A stretch of 10,806 nt of DNA, taken from NCBI GenBank assembly GCA_910588975.1, contig CAJUSE010000046.1, positions 1-10,806 of the forward strand. Reading direction: 5' to 3'. How positions within the stretch are numbered: the first letter of the stretch is position 1; each line of letters starts with the position of its first letter. The stretch comes from an uncultured Oscillospiraceae bacterium. GTDB lineage: Bacteria; Bacillota; Clostridia; Oscillospirales; Oscillospiraceae. This document shows positions 1-6,545 of this stretch, one piece after another. The position numbers and the translations under genes are program-made. The notes below the pieces were generated by a model. That model did not search any database, had not been told where the DNA came from, and saw only the letters and a program-made list of their open reading frames with translations.

Positions 1-764
1 TCCCCTCCGCCGGCGACGACTTCCACGCCGTGGCCGACGAGCGCATGGCCCGGGAGCTGGCCGAGCAGCGCAAGCACGACCAGAAGATGGCCGCCGCCGG
101 CCCCGCCGGCAAGGTCACCCTGGAGGATCTCTTTGACCAGATCCAGCAGGGCGAGATGAAGACCCTGAATATCATCGTCAAGGCCGACGTTCAGGGCTCT
201 GCCGAGGCCGTGAAGCAGTCTCTGGAGAAGATCACCAACGAGGAGGTCCGGGTGAAGGTCATCCACTCGGCGGTGGGCGCCATCAACGAGTCCGACGTGA
301 TGCTGGCCGCCACCAGCGGAGCCATCATCGTGGGCTTCAACGTCCGCCCCAACGAGAACGCCAAGGTGAACGCCGCCCGGGACCACGTGGATATGCGGAT
401 GTACCGGGTCATTTACGACGCCATCGAGGAGATCGAGACCGCCATGAAGGGCATGCTCTCCCCCAAGTTCAAGGAGGTGGAGCTGGGCCACGCCGAGGTG
501 CGCAACGTGTTCCGCATCACCGGCGTGGGCATGGTGGCCGGCTGCTACGTCACCGATGGCCGGATGCAGCGGGGCGCCCAGATGCGCCTGCTCCGGGACA
601 ACATCGTCATTTACGACGGCTCCATCGCCTCCCTCCAGCGCTTCAAGGACTCTGTCCGTGAGGTGGCCGCCGGCTTCGAGTGCGGCATCACCTTTGAGAA
701 GTGGCAGGACATCAAGGAGGGCGACGTCATCGAGGCCTTCCTCATGGAGGAGATCCCGCAATAA
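1..764 (+). CDS. infB: Translation initiation factor IF-2, C-terminal part (5' end outside window)
   Basis: IF-2 is the GTPase that brings fMet-tRNA to the 30S subunit and promotes 50S joining. The gene enters from the left edge: the frame is open from base 3, and the first visible residues (PSAGDDFHAVADERMARELA) are the conserved stretch just after the GTPase core, so the GTP 1-765 start lies upstream of the window and the GTG at 30 is only an internal codon. About 253 residues are visible. They cover the helical linker, IF-2 domain 3 (KADVQGSAEAV, then HSAVGAINESDV and GFNVRP) and the C-terminal beta-barrel that binds the fMet-tRNA acceptor end (GHAEVRNVF, GMVAGC, AAGFECGI, EGDVIEAF). The frame ends at TAA 762-764 with no frameshift. 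It heads the visible part of the infB-rbfA-nrnA-truB-ribF cluster, but 309 bp of hairpin-rich DNA separate it from rbfA. Identity is near certain. Confidence 0.97.
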   Translation, partial: PSAGDDFHAVADERMARELAEQRKHDQKMAAAGPAGKVTLEDLFDQIQQGEMKTLNIIVKADVQGSAEAVKQSLEKITNEEVRVKVIHSAVGAINESDVMLAATSGAIIVGFNVRPNENAKVNAARDHVDMRMYRVIYDAIEEIETAMKGMLSPKFKEVELGHAEVRNVFRITGVGMVAGCYVTDGRMQRGAQMRLLRDNIVIYDGSIASLQRFKDSVREVAAGFECGITFEKWQDIKEGDVIEAFLMEEIPQ

Positions 765-770
765 TTTTTC

Positions 771-802
771 GCCGGGGGCGGGCACAGCAGCCCGCCCCCG
801 GC
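771..802 (+). terminator. Perfect 13-bp GC hairpin right after infB
   Basis: Seen directly: GCCGGGGGCGGGC (771-783) pairs without mismatch with 790-802, leaving the 6-nt loop ACAGCA. It starts 6 bases after the infB stop codon. A T-run (766-769) precedes the hairpin instead of following it, and the bases after it (TCAGTCTGTCG) are not a U-tract. It is therefore a poor match to an intrinsic terminator in either direction. It may instead protect the infB mRNA 3' end, act as a partial terminator, or belong to the repeat that follows. Confidence 0.45.
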
Positions 803-1006
803 TCAGTCTGTCGAAAAAGTCTTTTCAACAGACTGAGCACTTTTTGAGCACACTCAAAAAGTTGATTGAAATGAGTGAAAGAGGACCCTGATGGGTCTCG
901 CCTACCGGCTCGGTCGGCACAGGGCAAGCGCCACTGGCGCTTTGCGCCCCTTTCATACTTTCCCCCCTTCCGAAATTTTGGGGGGCCATGTTTTTTTGAC
1001 AGTCTC
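801..1006. repeat. Hairpin-rich, probably dispersed intergenic element between infB and rbfA
   Basis: This non-coding block separates two normally adjacent genes. Stem 801-811/828-838 is 11 bp perfect, extended past one mismatch by 813-817/822-826. Stem 839-848/853-862 is 10 bp with loop CACA. Stem 926-932/936-942 is AAGCGCC with GGCGCTT. A C6/G6 pair lies at 962-967 and 980-985. The ends look like an imperfect inverted repeat: CAGTCTGTCGAAAAA (804-818) against the complement of 992-1006, GAGACTGTCAAAAAA, 12 of 15 matching. Short frames cross it but have no ribosome binding site. That such sequences recur in Oscillospiraceae genomes is my recollection, not something this window shows. A small non-autonomous mobile element (MITE- or REP-like) is the best guess; a leader RNA controlling rbfA is the alternative. 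Confidence 0.45.
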
Positions 1007-1073
1007 TCGCCGGCTGCCCACAGGAAAGCGGCCCGGCAAGGCTCCATATTTACGACTGAAACGAGGTGTTTCT

Positions 1074-1412
1074 ATGTCCGCTACCCGCATGGGCCGGATC
1101 AACGAGGAGATCCAGCGTGCCCTTTCCGAGCTCATCCGCACCGTCAAGGACCCCCGGGTCCACGGCCTCATCTCCGTCACGGCAGTGGAGACCACCGCCG
1201 ACCTCAAATACGCCAAGGTCTATATCAGCGCCCTGGACCAGTCCGATGTGGACCAGGTGGTCAAGGGGCTGAAGTCGGCCTCGGGCTACCTCCGCCGGGA
1301 GCTGGGCCACGCCCTGGACCTGCGCAACACCCCCGAGCTCACCTTCCTGCGGGACGACTCCATGATCAAGGGTGCCCATATCCTGAAGATCATCGAAGGC
1401 CTGGACAAATAG
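1074..1412 (+). CDS. rbfA: 30S ribosome-binding factor A
   Basis: RbfA is a single-domain KH-fold protein that binds the immature 30S subunit near the 16S 5' helix and helps late maturation, notably at low temperature. The product is 112 aa, at the short end of the family. Family marks are the N-terminal RMGRINEEIQRALSELI helix, DPRV (26-29), the beta strand LKYAKVYIS (44-52), then ASGYLRRELG (69-78) and the end pattern TPELTFLRDDSMIKGAHILKII. The ATG at 1074 is chosen because GAGGTG sits 5 bases upstream (1063-1068) and the protein begins as the family does. The frame is open back to 891, but that upstream part is non-conserved repeat sequence. The stop is 10 bp before nrnA, so the two are almost certainly co-transcribed. 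Whether transcription arrives from infB through the hairpin block or starts inside it cannot be decided here. Confidence 0.95.
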   Translation: MSATRMGRINEEIQRALSELIRTVKDPRVHGLISVTAVETTADLKYAKVYISALDQSDVDQVVKGLKSASGYLRRELGHALDLRNTPELTFLRDDSMIKGAHILKIIEGLDK

Positions 1413-1422
1413 GAGGGAGCCT

Positions 1423-2445
1423 ATGGACATCACACTGCAAGACACCGCTCTCTATCTAAAGGAGCTTGACAACTACCTCATCCTCACCCACCGGCGCCCT
1501 GATGGGGACACCATCGGCTGCGCCATCGCCCTGTGCCTGGGCCTGCGCCGGCTGGGCAAAAGGGCCTATGTCCTGCCCAACGAGGGGGCCACCGCCCTCT
1601 TTGCCCCTTACTGGGGGGACACCCTGGCCCCCGAGGGCTTTATCCCGGCATCGGTGGTGGCGGTGGACATAGCCAGCGAGGGCCTGTTCCCCCAGAGTGC
1701 CGAGCCCTACAGGGGCAAGGTGGACCTGTGCATCGACCACCACCCCTCCAACGAGGGCTACGCCGCCCGGACCCATCTGGAGGGGGACAAGGCCGCCTGC
1801 GGGGAGATCATCTACGCCCTTTTGCAGCTGCTCCTCTTCCCCCAGCCTGAGCCCCCCGCCTTCCCCTTCGCCTCCCCCAAGGCCCTGTGGGAGCCGGTGG
1901 AGCTCCTCCTGCCCCAGGACCTCGCCCTGCCCCTCTACCTGGCCCTGAGTACGGACACCGGCTGCTTTGTCTACGACAACACCAGCCCCAACACCCACCG
2001 CATCGCCGGCAAGCTCATGGAGACAGGCATTGACACCACCCAGGTGAACAAGCGCCACTTCCGCACCAAGAGCTACACCCGGCTGCGCATCGAGGGGCGG
2101 ATCATGGAGACTCTGGAGCTCCACCAGCAGGGCACCATCGCCCTGGCCGCCATCACTCTGGAGGACATGGCCCAGCTTCACGCCGGCGAGGTGGACGTGG
2201 AGGACATCGCCGCCTTCCCCGGCCAGCTGGAGGGGGTCCAAACCGCCGTCACCATCCGGGAAATGGCCCCGGGAGAGTGCCGGCTGTCGGTGCGCACCAC
2301 CGCCGGGCTCAACGCCTCCAAGGTCTGTGCCCTACTGGGGGGCGGCGGCCATGCCCAGGCCTCGGGCTGCACCGTCAAGGGCAGCGTGGCCGATGCCAAG
2401 GCCGCCATTCTGAAGGCCATCGAGCAGGTGCAGGGAGAGGGGTAA
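1423..2445 (+). CDS. nrnA: Bifunctional oligoribonuclease / pAp phosphatase, DHH-DHHA1 family (NrnA)
   Basis: NrnA-type enzymes degrade 2-5 nt RNA fragments and dephosphorylate 3'-phosphoadenosine 5'-phosphate, using Mn2+. The product is 340 aa. All metal-binding motifs of the DHH phosphoesterase domain are present: HRRPDGD (H23, D27, D29), VAVDIAS (D82), the DHH triad itself (105-107) and LSTDTGCF (D178). The C-terminal DHHA1 substrate-binding domain ends with GGGGHAQASG (306-315). A Pro-rich stretch (about 139-170, FPQPEPPAFPF) between motifs III and IV is probably a loop insertion. The start is ATG with GGAGGGA 5 bases upstream, 10 bp after rbfA. Position between rbfA and truB is the usual one in Clostridia. 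Membership of the DHH-DHHA1 family is certain. The exact substrate preference is by analogy with Bacillus NrnA; related c-di-AMP or pGpG phosphodiesterases share the fold, but this short soluble form without membrane or GGDEF-like domains fits NrnA. Confidence 0.92.
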   Translation: MDITLQDTALYLKELDNYLILTHRRPDGDTIGCAIALCLGLRRLGKRAYVLPNEGATALFAPYWGDTLAPEGFIPASVVAVDIASEGLFPQSAEPYRGKVDLCIDHHPSNEGYAARTHLEGDKAACGEIIYALLQLLLFPQPEPPAFPFASPKALWEPVELLLPQDLALPLYLALSTDTGCFVYDNTSPNTHRIAGKLMETGIDTTQVNKRHFRTKSYTRLRIEGRIMETLELHQQGTIALAAITLEDMAQLHAGEVDVEDIAAFPGQLEGVQTAVTIREMAPGECRLSVRTTAGLNASKVCALLGGGGHAQASGCTVKGSVADAKAAILKAIEQVQGEG

Positions 2446-2559
2446 AAGAGAAGCTCCTCCACCCTTTCGGGCAAAGTCCGTCTACCTCCTTTGACAACGG
2501 AGCGATTTATTTTTAGCCTTTCCTTTCTGCCCTTCATTTTCCCTTCCCGGAGGTGTCCC

Positions 2560-3471
2560 ATGCCCAGCGGTATCTTGATCATCAACAAGCCCCAGGATTG
2601 GACCAGCATGGACGTGTGCGCCAAGCTCCGGGGGGGATTCCACGAAAAGCGCATCGGCCACGCCGGCACCCTGGACCCCATGGCCACCGGCGTGCTCCCC
2701 GTCTTTGTGGGCCGGGCCACCCGGGCCGTGCAGTTTGCCGAGACCGGGGCAAAGGAGTACCTGGCCCTGCTCCAGCTGGGCCAGGTCACCGACACCCAGG
2801 ACGTGTGGGGCAACACCCTGGAGACACACCCTGTCCCGGCGGATGCCAAAGAGCGCCTGGAAACCCTCCTCCCCCAATTTACCGGGGAGATCGAGCAGAT
2901 CCCCCCCATGTACTCCGCCGTAAAGATAGGCGGAAAAAAGCTCTACGAGCTGGCCCGGAAGGGGGTGGAGGTGGAGCGGAAGCCCCGGCAGATCACCATC
3001 CATTCCCTCACCGCCGTCTGGGGTGGCAAGGTCAAGCCCGGCGGCTCTGACCAGCCCTGGCCCGAGAGCCCCAACGCTGTCTTTCTCCGTGTCCGCTGCT
3101 CCAAGGGCACCTACATCCGCACCCTCTGCCATGACATTGGACAGGCCCTGGGCTGCGGCGGCTGTATGGCCTCCCTCCGGCGCACCGAGGCCTGCGGCTT
3201 CCCCCTTTCTGATGCCCATAATTTGGACCAGGTCCTCTCCCACCCGGAGCCCACCGCCCTCCTTCTTCCGGTGGACACTCTTTTCCGGGACCGCCCCGCC
3301 CTCACCCTCTCCCCCGCCGGGGAAAAGAAGGTGCGCAACGGCGGGGCCCTCAACGCCCCCAAGCTCTCCCCGGGCGAATACCGGCTCTACGCCCCCGGCG
3401 GAGAGTTCCTGGCCCTGAGCCAGGCCAAGGGCGGAAAGCTGACCACCGTGAAAAGCTTTTACGAGGTCTGA
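2560..3471 (+). CDS. truB: tRNA pseudouridine(55) synthase
   Basis: TruB converts U55 of the tRNA T-loop to pseudouridine and also acts as a tRNA chaperone. The product is 303 aa, normal for the family. It shows the opening motif GILIINKPQDWTSMDV (4-19), the catalytic motif HAGTLDPMATG with Asp39, the KEY motif (65-67), PPMYSAVKIGGKKLYELAR (115-133) and CSKGTYIRTLCHDIG (180-194). After this the C-terminal part is PUA-like (PAGEKKVRNGG, PGEYRLYAPGGEFLAL). A loop around 155-171 (GGKVKPGGSDQPWPESP) is longer than I expect. The ATG at 2560 is chosen because GGAGGTG lies 4 bases upstream and the protein then begins at the family start; the frame is open to 2491, but those codons have no site or conservation. 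A 114-bp gap follows nrnA, with no clear terminator, so one operon is likely. Confidence 0.96.
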   Translation: MPSGILIINKPQDWTSMDVCAKLRGGFHEKRIGHAGTLDPMATGVLPVFVGRATRAVQFAETGAKEYLALLQLGQVTDTQDVWGNTLETHPVPADAKERLETLLPQFTGEIEQIPPMYSAVKIGGKKLYELARKGVEVERKPRQITIHSLTAVWGGKVKPGGSDQPWPESPNAVFLRVRCSKGTYIRTLCHDIGQALGCGGCMASLRRTEACGFPLSDAHNLDQVLSHPEPTALLLPVDTLFRDRPALTLSPAGEKKVRNGGALNAPKLSPGEYRLYAPGGEFLALSQAKGGKLTTVKSFYEV

Positions 3472-3538
3472 TACCCCTGGGGCAAACCGCCCCCGAGGTG
3501 TACGTTCTCATACACATACAGCAAGGAGATAACAGCAA

Positions 3539-4438
3539 GTGGAAAATAAAAACCGTGTCATTGCCCTTGGTTTTTTTGATGGGGTGCACCTTGGCCATGC
3601 CGCCCTGCTGAAGCTGTGCCGGCAGCGGGCTGAGGAGCTGGAGGCCATCCCCGCCGCCTTTACTTTTGACGTCTCCCCCTCCTCCCTCATTCTGAAAACC
3701 CCTGTGCCCCTGCTCACCACCCCCCGGGACCGGGCCAGGATCATGAAGGTCCTCTACGGCATGGAGGATGTCATTGTGGCCCACTATGATGAGCAGATGA
3801 TGCACACCCCCTGGCGGGACTTTGTGGTGGACTATCTGGTGGGCCAGCTCCGGGCCACCCATCTAGTGGCCGGCCACGACTTCCACTTCGGCTACCGGGG
3901 GGAGGGGGACCCCCAGAAGCTCCAGGCCCTCTGCGCCGAGCTGGGCATCGGCTGCGACATCGTCCCCCGGGTGGAGCTGGAGGGCATCACCGTCTCCTCC
4001 ACCTACATCCGCACCCTCATCGCCCAGGGGGAGATGGCCCGGGCCGTCCAATTTTTGGGTCACCCCTATGTGTTTTCGGACACCGTGGCCCACGGCAAAA
4101 AGCTGGGCACCACCCTGGGCTTCCCCACGGTGAACCTTCACCTGCCCGAGGGCCTTCTCCACCCGGCCTACGGCGTCTACATCACCGAAGCTGTGCTGGA
4201 AGACGGAAACAGCTACCCCGCCGTGACCAACGTGGGAGTCCGGCCCACAGTGGACGATGGCAATTCTGTCACCGTGGAGAGCTTCTTGCTCCACTTCCAC
4301 GGCGACCTCTACGGCCAGGAGGTGCGGCTCCACTTCCACGAATTCATCCGCCCCGAGCGGAAGTTCAGCTCCCTGGAGGAGCTGCGGGCAGAGGTCATGC
4401 GCAACGTGGCGCAGACCGAGGCCTATTTCAATTCCTGA
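3539..4438 (+). CDS. ribF: Bifunctional riboflavin kinase / FMN adenylyltransferase
   Basis: RibF phosphorylates riboflavin to FMN and adenylates FMN to FAD. The product is 299 aa, slightly short of the usual 305-315. The N-terminal FAD synthetase domain has the nucleotidyltransferase motif GFFDGVHLGH (11-20), GHDFHFGYRG (112-121) and the SSTYIR motif (153-158). The C-terminal flavokinase domain has LGFPTVN (193-199), TNVGVRPTVDD (230-240) and VESFLLHF (246-253), whose Glu247 sits where the family's catalytic base lies. The start is GTG at 3539, read as Met, with AAGGAG about 10 bases upstream; the codon after it begins the normal MENKNRVIALGFFDG start. It follows truB after 67 bp, the usual neighbour in Firmicutes. 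No FMN riboswitch was seen upstream, so it is probably expressed constitutively with the translation operon. Confidence 0.96.
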   Translation: MENKNRVIALGFFDGVHLGHAALLKLCRQRAEELEAIPAAFTFDVSPSSLILKTPVPLLTTPRDRARIMKVLYGMEDVIVAHYDEQMMHTPWRDFVVDYLVGQLRATHLVAGHDFHFGYRGEGDPQKLQALCAELGIGCDIVPRVELEGITVSSTYIRTLIAQGEMARAVQFLGHPYVFSDTVAHGKKLGTTLGFPTVNLHLPEGLLHPAYGVYITEAVLEDGNSYPAVTNVGVRPTVDDGNSVTVESFLLHFHGDLYGQEVRLHFHEFIRPERKFSSLEELRAEVMRNVAQTEAYFNS

Positions 4439-4485
4439 CCCTCCACCATTAGCCCCCTTGGGGGCGAACCCCTCCGCCCCCCGCT

Positions 4486-4514
4486 GAAAGCCCGCCCCCT
4501 TCGGACGGGCTTTC
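4486..4514 (+). terminator. Terminator-like hairpin after ribF
   Basis: GAAAGCCCG (4486-4494) pairs perfectly with CGGGCTTTC (4506-4514) around an 11-nt loop. It is 47 bp past the ribF stop. The tail TCTCCATCC is only weakly U-rich, so termination is probably partial. A smaller inverted repeat, GCCCCC TT GGGGGC, lies just upstream (4452-4465). Only 29 bp separate this hairpin from the next start codon and no promoter is visible in them, so the following gene likely depends on readthrough. Confidence 0.5.
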
Positions 4515-4543
4515 TCCATCCAAAGAGAAAGAAGGCTGCCGCC

Positions 4544-5821
4544 ATGGATCGTCCCAACCATACCTCCATCATAGTTTCCACCACGGTGGCCTTCTGCGCC
4601 GCCGCCATCGCCCTGGCCCTCTGGTGGCAGGGGCCCGTTGCCGCCTGGCAGGGGCTGTGGGTCATCGTCACCAGCGAGGGGGCCCTCCTCACCGACTACT
4701 TCGCCCTGGCCGGCCCCGGCGGCGCCCTGCTCAACGCCGCCCTGGTCACCTTTGTCTCCCTTCTGGTGCTGCGCCGCTCGGTGGGTGAGCTCACCGGCTC
4801 CAATCTGCTGGTGCTGGGTCTCATGTCCGGCTTCTCCCTCTTTGGGCAGAACATCGCCAACCTCTGGCCCATTCTGGCGGGGGCCTTTCTCTATGCCAAA
4901 TGGCGCAAAGAGCCCTTTGGCAAATATGTCACGGCGGGGCTGCTGGGGGCCTCTCTGGGCCCGGTGGTCAGCTACCTGTGGACCCGGCCCGCCCCCTGGG
5001 CCGTCCCGGCGGCGCTGGCCGTAGGGCTGCTCATCGGCTTTGTGCTGCCCGCTCTGGCGGCCTACACCGCCCGGCTGCAAAACGGCATGAACCTCTACAA
5101 TCTGGGCTTTGCCTGCGGCCTGCTGGCCCTGGTGGGGATGCCTGTCCTCTTTGCCCTGGGGGGCGAGCCGGCCACCAAAAGCCTGTGGTCGGGCGAGTAC
5201 ACCCTCCCCCTGGTCCTGGGCCTTGGCACGGTGTGTGTCCTCCTTCTGCTGTGGGGGAGCTTCTTTGCCGGGCAGAAGCCCGGGGATGCCTGGCGGGCCT
5301 TTTTCACCCTGTGCCGGGACAGCGGCCGGGCGGGGTGTGACTTCCTCAAGAGCTACGGCGGGGCCGCCGTGCTCCTCAACACCGCCTGTGTGGGGCTTTT
5401 GGGCCTTGGCTATATCCTGCTCATCGGTGGAGAGGTCAACGGCCCCACCCTGGGGGCCATCCTGACCATGATGGGCTTTGCCGCCTGCGGCAAGCACCCC
5501 CGCAACTGCCTGCCCATTATGGCGGGGGTGTGGCTGAGCACCTGCCTCCCCGCCACCAGCCCCACCGCCCACGGCAGCCAGATCGCCGCCCTCTTCGGCA
5601 CCACCCTGGCCCCCCTCTCCGGCTGCTTTGGCGCCCCCTTCGGGGTGCTGGCCGGCTTCCTCCATGGCTGTGTGGTGCTGCGTACCGGCGCCCCGGTGGC
5701 CGGAGTGAACCTCTACAACAACGGCTTTTCCGGCGGTCTCATCGCCACTGTGCTATACCCCATCCTCACCGGGATCTTCGGGCCCCGCCTCAAGGGCCGG
5801 GACGTGGCCGACCGGCTCTGA
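4544..5821 (+). CDS. DUF1576-like polytopic membrane protein with internal duplication
   Basis: The product is a 425-aa integral membrane protein with roughly ten or more hydrophobic segments and no soluble domain. I place it in the DUF1576 family of uncharacterised clostridial membrane proteins from overall sequence character; that assignment is from memory. An internal duplication is directly visible. NGMNLYNLGFACGLLAL (180-196) repeats as AGVNLYNNGFSGGLIAT (386-402). GGALLNAALV (59-68) matches GGAAVLLNTACV (272-283). The segment at 83-119 (LTGSN, GLMSGFS, LWPILAGAFL) aligns with 298-334 (VNGPT, TMMGFAA, CLPIMAGVWL), and 131-145 with 347-361. Two homologous halves are typical of transporters and channels, so transport is a reasonable inference, with unknown substrate. 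The ATG has AGAAGG 8 bases upstream. It sits behind the ribF hairpin and may be read through from that operon. No partner gene adjoins it. Confidence 0.85.
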   Translation: MDRPNHTSIIVSTTVAFCAAAIALALWWQGPVAAWQGLWVIVTSEGALLTDYFALAGPGGALLNAALVTFVSLLVLRRSVGELTGSNLLVLGLMSGFSLFGQNIANLWPILAGAFLYAKWRKEPFGKYVTAGLLGASLGPVVSYLWTRPAPWAVPAALAVGLLIGFVLPALAAYTARLQNGMNLYNLGFACGLLALVGMPVLFALGGEPATKSLWSGEYTLPLVLGLGTVCVLLLLWGSFFAGQKPGDAWRAFFTLCRDSGRAGCDFLKSYGGAAVLLNTACVGLLGLGYILLIGGEVNGPTLGAILTMMGFAACGKHPRNCLPIMAGVWLSTCLPATSPTAHGSQIAALFGTTLAPLSGCFGAPFGVLAGFLHGCVVLRTGAPVAGVNLYNNGFSGGLIATVLYPILTGIFGPRLKGRDVADRL

Positions 5822-5845
5822 TCTTACGTCTATTCCACGCCCTTT

Positions 5846-5870
5846 GTAGGGGCGGCTATCAGCCACCCGC
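5846..5870. repeat. REP-like palindrome after the DUF1576 gene
   Basis: The sequence reads GTAGGGGCGGCTATCAGCC followed by ACCCGC. GGGCGGCT (5850-5857) pairs with AGCCACCC (5861-5868) with one C-A mismatch and a 3-nt loop. The frame GTAGGGGCG...CGCCCG around a variable core is one I recall as a very frequent short palindrome between genes in Oscillospiraceae; this window alone cannot prove it is repeated. It has no U-tract, so it is not an obvious terminator. Confidence 0.4.
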
Positions 5871-5895
5871 TCCTTGCTGTTTTGCAATCTCCTTT

Positions 5896-5992
5896 TGATA
5901 AAACCATTCCCGGCTTGCCAGCCGGGCCCAAAACCGCTTAGAAAGCGGTTCTGGACTCCGAACTTTAAGGGCCAGACCAGTGGAAATTATAA
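5896..5992 (-). ncRNA. Candidate small structured RNA or repeat module
   Basis: On the minus strand a perfect TATAAT (5992-5987) is followed within about 75 nt by a compact set of stems. TCTGG (5977-5973) pairs with CCAGA (5955-5951). AACCGCTT (5951-5944) pairs with AAGCGGTT (5940-5933). CCCGGC (5927-5922) pairs with GCCGGG (5915-5910), and the tail is AATGGTTTTATC. The 5-bp pair 5974-5970 with 5930-5926 could close the first part. The -35 region (TTTGCG at 6014-6009, 16-bp spacing) is weak. I match it to no known RNA family, and it lacks a tRNA T-loop consensus. It may equally be part of a dispersed repeat. Confidence 0.25.
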
Positions 5993-6204
5993 ACCCCTAC
6001 GGTACAACCGCAAAGATCCCAACTCCGTTATGCAATACCTCGGGTAAAAATTTGCAATGCCATCCTTTTTCCTTCCGGCGGCCAGCGTCTGAACGACTCG
6101 TTTTTCCCCTTGCGCCGCTGCCGCTGAATATTCAATTATTAAAGAATACAGCGCCGAAATCCCCGCCGCCTGGCCCAGCGCAACTTTCATTTCCCGTGCC
6201 CGGA

Positions 6205-6449
6205 AGCCTGCCACGAAGTGCAGGCTGGAGGCGAAAAACCTGAAACAGGACAGCCTGGGTGGGTTTCCAAAGGGCGGGGACCGCAGTCCCTGCCCTTTGG
6301 TCGTCGTGGAGGGTCCAGGGGACCCCACCGAAAGGGTCCCCTGGCGGTTCTTGGGGGGTCTGGGGGGCCATTCTTGCCGCTCAAGAATGGTCCCCCAGGT
6401 TGCCCCCACCTGCCAGGGTGGAAATCTCTGAGCGGCCACATGGGGCCGC
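6205..6449. repeat. Array of five GC-rich stem-loops
   Basis: Five stem-loops lie head to tail. Stem 6205-6211/6220-6226 is AGCCTGC with GCAGGCT. Stem 6267-6281/6286-6300 is 15 bp with one G-U and loop CGCA. Stem 6315-6325/6334-6344 is 11 bp perfect. Stem 6360-6376/6382-6398 is 17 bp with one G-U and loop CCGCT, and may be extended by GGGGG 6354-6358 with CCCCC 6403-6407. Stem 6432-6437/6444-6449 is GCGGCC with GGCCGC. The block lies between convergent genes, has no supported reading frame and ends 50 bp before a bidirectional terminator. It could be a structured RNA read on the plus strand or a dispersed intergenic repeat. Confidence 0.5.
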
Positions 6450-6494
6450 CCCTGCGAAGATATTATCGCAAACAGAAACATTGTAATGACAAAA

Positions 6495-6530
6495 GAAAGG
6501 CGGATGGTTTTATCAACCATCCGCTTTTCT
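6495..6530. terminator. Bidirectional intrinsic terminator, 3' end of the ABC operon
   Basis: GCGGATGGTT (6500-6509) pairs perfectly with AACCATCCGC (6515-6524) around a 5-nt loop. A-rich and T-rich flanks make it a terminator both ways: the plus strand continues TTTTCTTAT, the minus strand continues CTTTCTTTTG. In the minus direction it starts 22 bp after the stop codon of the ABC ATPase gene, exactly where the operon should end. In the plus direction it would end any transcript crossing the hairpin array at 6205-6449 or reading through from the DUF1576 gene. Confidence 0.85.
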
Positions 6531-6545
6531 TATGAAAATCGTGAT

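Noticed and set aside
1456..2241. 261-codon minus-strand frame antisense to nrnA
   Set aside because: nrnA on the plus strand carries every DHH motif; the antisense frame has no start site or recognisable domain.
2490..2520. TTGACA followed by an AT-rich run before truB as a promoter
   Set aside because: No -10-like box lies 16-18 bp downstream (the best, TTTATT, is 9 bp away).
3472..3538. FMN riboswitch or other leader before ribF
   Set aside because: The gap is 67 bp with only a 5-bp GGGGC/GCCCC inverted repeat; no conserved FMN aptamer elements are visible.
3863..5665. 600-codon open frame on the minus strand across ribF and the DUF1576 gene
   Set aside because: It is antisense to two well-supported genes, is extremely Gly/Gln/Ala-rich, lacks a ribosome binding site and matches no family; a by-product of high GC.
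5926..5974. tRNA-like look of GCGGTTCTGGACTCC with flanking GGGCC pairs
   Set aside because: The arm flanking TTCTGGA does not pair as a T-stem, and no D-arm or anticodon arm of normal size is present.
5987..6520. 177-codon minus-strand frame through the non-coding region, C-terminal end CITELGSLRLYRRGL
   Set aside because: It spans the operon terminator and all stem-loops and has no ribosome binding site. The open frame looks like a side effect of a structured repeat, though a degenerate gene remnant cannot be excluded.
6218..6535. 105-codon plus-strand frame across the hairpin array
   Set aside because: Composition is Gly/Pro-rich, set by GC stems, with no supported start; it also runs through the terminator.
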